Shown piece after piece: positions 62,986 to 64,000 of a DNA stretch of 64,000 nt. Every line of letters begins with the position of its first letter. The first letter of the stretch is position 1. Source of the stretch: Mesorhizobium amorphae (GTDB lineage: Bacteria; Pseudomonadota; Alphaproteobacteria; Rhizobiales; Rhizobiaceae); the NCBI RefSeq assembly GCF_014843845.1, contig NZ_JHQS01000060.1, positions 213,998-277,997 on the forward strand. The letters run 5' to 3'. The notes under the pieces were generated by a model, which saw only the letters and a program-made list of their open reading frames with translations, did no database searches and had not been told where the DNA came from. Position numbers and translations under genes: made by a program.

Positions 62986-64000
62986 ATGGCGGATTTCGTT
63001 GCTGTTCTGAAAAAGACGATCGACGGTCTCGGTGAGAACACGCCGGAGATTCGGGCGAGGGTCTACGACAAGGCCCGGGCGACGATCGCGAAGAAGCTTG
63101 CGGATCACGTTCCGCCTTTGGCTCCGTCGGTCGCCGACCAGCAGAAGCGCACGCTTGAAGATGCCATTTCCAGCGTCGAGCGGACCTACGCCAAGAGCGT
63201 GCCTGCCGCCGACCCGCTGGCGGAGCTGGAGCACATCTTCTCGTCCATAGACCGCAACAAGAATCAGCCGAGCCACACACGGCAACCGGCAAAGACGGAA
63301 CCGACCTGGCCGCCGCCGCCTATGGCCAAGCCGGAACCCGCCAAGTCGGAGACCGTCAGGCCGGCGCCGCCCGCCGCCAAGGCAGAGCCGATCTGGCAGA
63401 AGGCGCCGCCGCCGCCATTGGACACTGCCGATAACCGCCTTCCGGGGATGGACGCGTCGGCGCCGAGCGACCAGGACGACGTCTTTGCCAATGACGAGCA
63501 ACCGGCGGCGGCGGACACCTTCCAGCGCTTGCGCCCCGCCGTGCGCAAGCGCAGCTATGGCGGGCTGATCGCGACCGCCGCCGTGCTGCTGGTGGTTGCC
63601 GGCGGCGGGTACGGCATCTGGCTGAACAAGGACGCATTCGGCTCGATGTTCGGCCCTGGCGGGTCGAAGACTGTCACCACCGAGCCGCTGGTGAAACCGG
63701 CGGCCCCGGCCAAGCCGGCGGCCGATGCCGCGGCGGCACCGCCGGCGGCGGGCGCCACCGACACCGCCGAGACAACCAAGTTCACCCAGCGCCTGACGCC
63801 CGAGGGCAAGGAGACCGATCCCGGTCCGGCCGCCGGACAAAGCGGCATAGGCGAAGGCGAATCCGTCGCCGCACTGACCACGCCGCCGCCGGCGACGCCG
63901 CCTGCGGCCACTCCGGCGCCGACCACGCAACTGCCGACCACTCCGGGGCCGACCACTCCGGCGCCTGCGCCGGCCGACCAGCCGGCAGCAGGCGCTCCCG
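62986..64000 (+). CDS. Pro/Ala-rich single-pass membrane protein (3' end outside window)
   Basis: An open frame of at least 338 residues running off the window without a stop. Residues 1-85 are a soluble helical head (MADFVAVLKKTIDGLGENTP, YDKARATIAKKLADHVPP) with a later LEHIFSSIDRN segment. Then comes a Pro/Lys-rich linker, a membrane helix near 193-211 (GLIATAAVLLVVAGGGYGIW), and a periplasmic Pro/Ala/Thr-rich part with TTPGPTTPAPAP repeats. No family recognised. The arrangement suggests a cytoplasm-in, periplasm-out anchor protein. It follows purA by 73 bases. Confidence 0.8.
   Translation, partial: MADFVAVLKKTIDGLGENTPEIRARVYDKARATIAKKLADHVPPLAPSVADQQKRTLEDAISSVERTYAKSVPAADPLAELEHIFSSIDRNKNQPSHTRQPAKTEPTWPPPPMAKPEPAKSETVRPAPPAAKAEPIWQKAPPPPLDTADNRLPGMDASAPSDQDDVFANDEQPAAADTFQRLRPAVRKRSYGGLIATAAVLLVVAGGGYGIWLNKDAFGSMFGPGGSKTVTTEPLVKPAAPAKPAADAAAAPPAAGATDTAETTKFTQRLTPEGKETDPGPAAGQSGIGEGESVAALTTPPPATPPAATPAPTTQLPTTPGPTTPAPAPADQPAAGAP

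Overview
The window is a gene-dense, G+C-rich (roughly 63 percent by eye) piece of an alphaproteobacterial chromosome. Gene order and protein sequences point to Rhizobiales, most likely Mesorhizobium or a close relative. The signs are the ruvC/ruvA/ruvB, ybgC-tolQRAB-pal-cpoB-tilS-ftsH-glmM and serC-serA-purA blocks, the 6S RNA/fthC pair, GapR and RcdA homologues, Omp25-type outer membrane proteins, and rhizobial intergenic palindromes (a RIME-like element and others). I saw no rRNA, tRNA, CRISPR array, prophage or complete insertion sequence.

Layout. 1-4.5 kb: the 3' part of pyruvate carboxylase, gapR, repeats, and a frameshifted Ser-rich secreted-protein gene. 4.5-6.7 kb: a TonB-dependent siderophore receptor. 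6.8-12.6 kb: small accessory genes (ArsC-like reductase, msrB, an odd metallo-beta-lactamase-fold protein, a VWA/MoxR pair, GNAT). 12.7-16 kb: 6S RNA, fthC, an inserted DUF3592 gene followed by a second, decayed fthC 3' end, a YmdB-like phosphoesterase and TerC. 16-18.2 kb: an ArsR-controlled SRPBCC/VOC cluster. 18.4-26.4 kb: yebC, a SelW-like protein, a TetR/NmrA/DUF1772 locus, rpmE, an ABC exporter, an M32 carboxypeptidase and small proteins. 26.6-33.9 kb: a leftward run with a MotA/MotB-like stator pair, hemolysin III, suhB, efp, a Sel1 protein, a thiE-like gene and a DMT transporter. 34-36.5 kb: Lrp, GNAT, TauE/SafE and DUF2269. 36.7-37.5 kb: a strong small-RNA candidate and rcdA, each with a perfect CtrA-type box. 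37.6-40.6 kb: ruvC, a vapBC toxin-antitoxin pair, ruvA and ruvB. 40.7-52.9 kb: a phosphoesterase, a GH5 enzyme and the Tol-Pal/tilS/ftsH block. 53-54.8 kb: a RIME-like repeat and a tandem-repeat secreted protein sitting between ftsH and glmM. 54.8-58.4 kb: glmM and two paralogous outer membrane proteins, each behind a CtrA-type box. 58.5-64 kb: a serC leader RNA, serC, serA, purA and an open-ended Pro-rich membrane protein.

The most interesting signals are regulatory and architectural. Four perfect TTAA-N7-TTAA sites lie in promoter regions of rcdA, a four-hairpin small RNA and two outer membrane proteins. A perfect GTTC-N7-GTTC LexA-type box overlaps a promoter-like -35 in front of vapBC-ruvAB. 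A gene has been inserted at the end of fthC, leaving a duplicate 3' end. A secreted protein is built from five Cys-Trp-Cys modules. Two short dispersed hairpins have identical flanks but compensatory stem changes. Start codons were chosen by eye from ribosome-binding sites and family lengths, and all functions are read from sequence without database searches.
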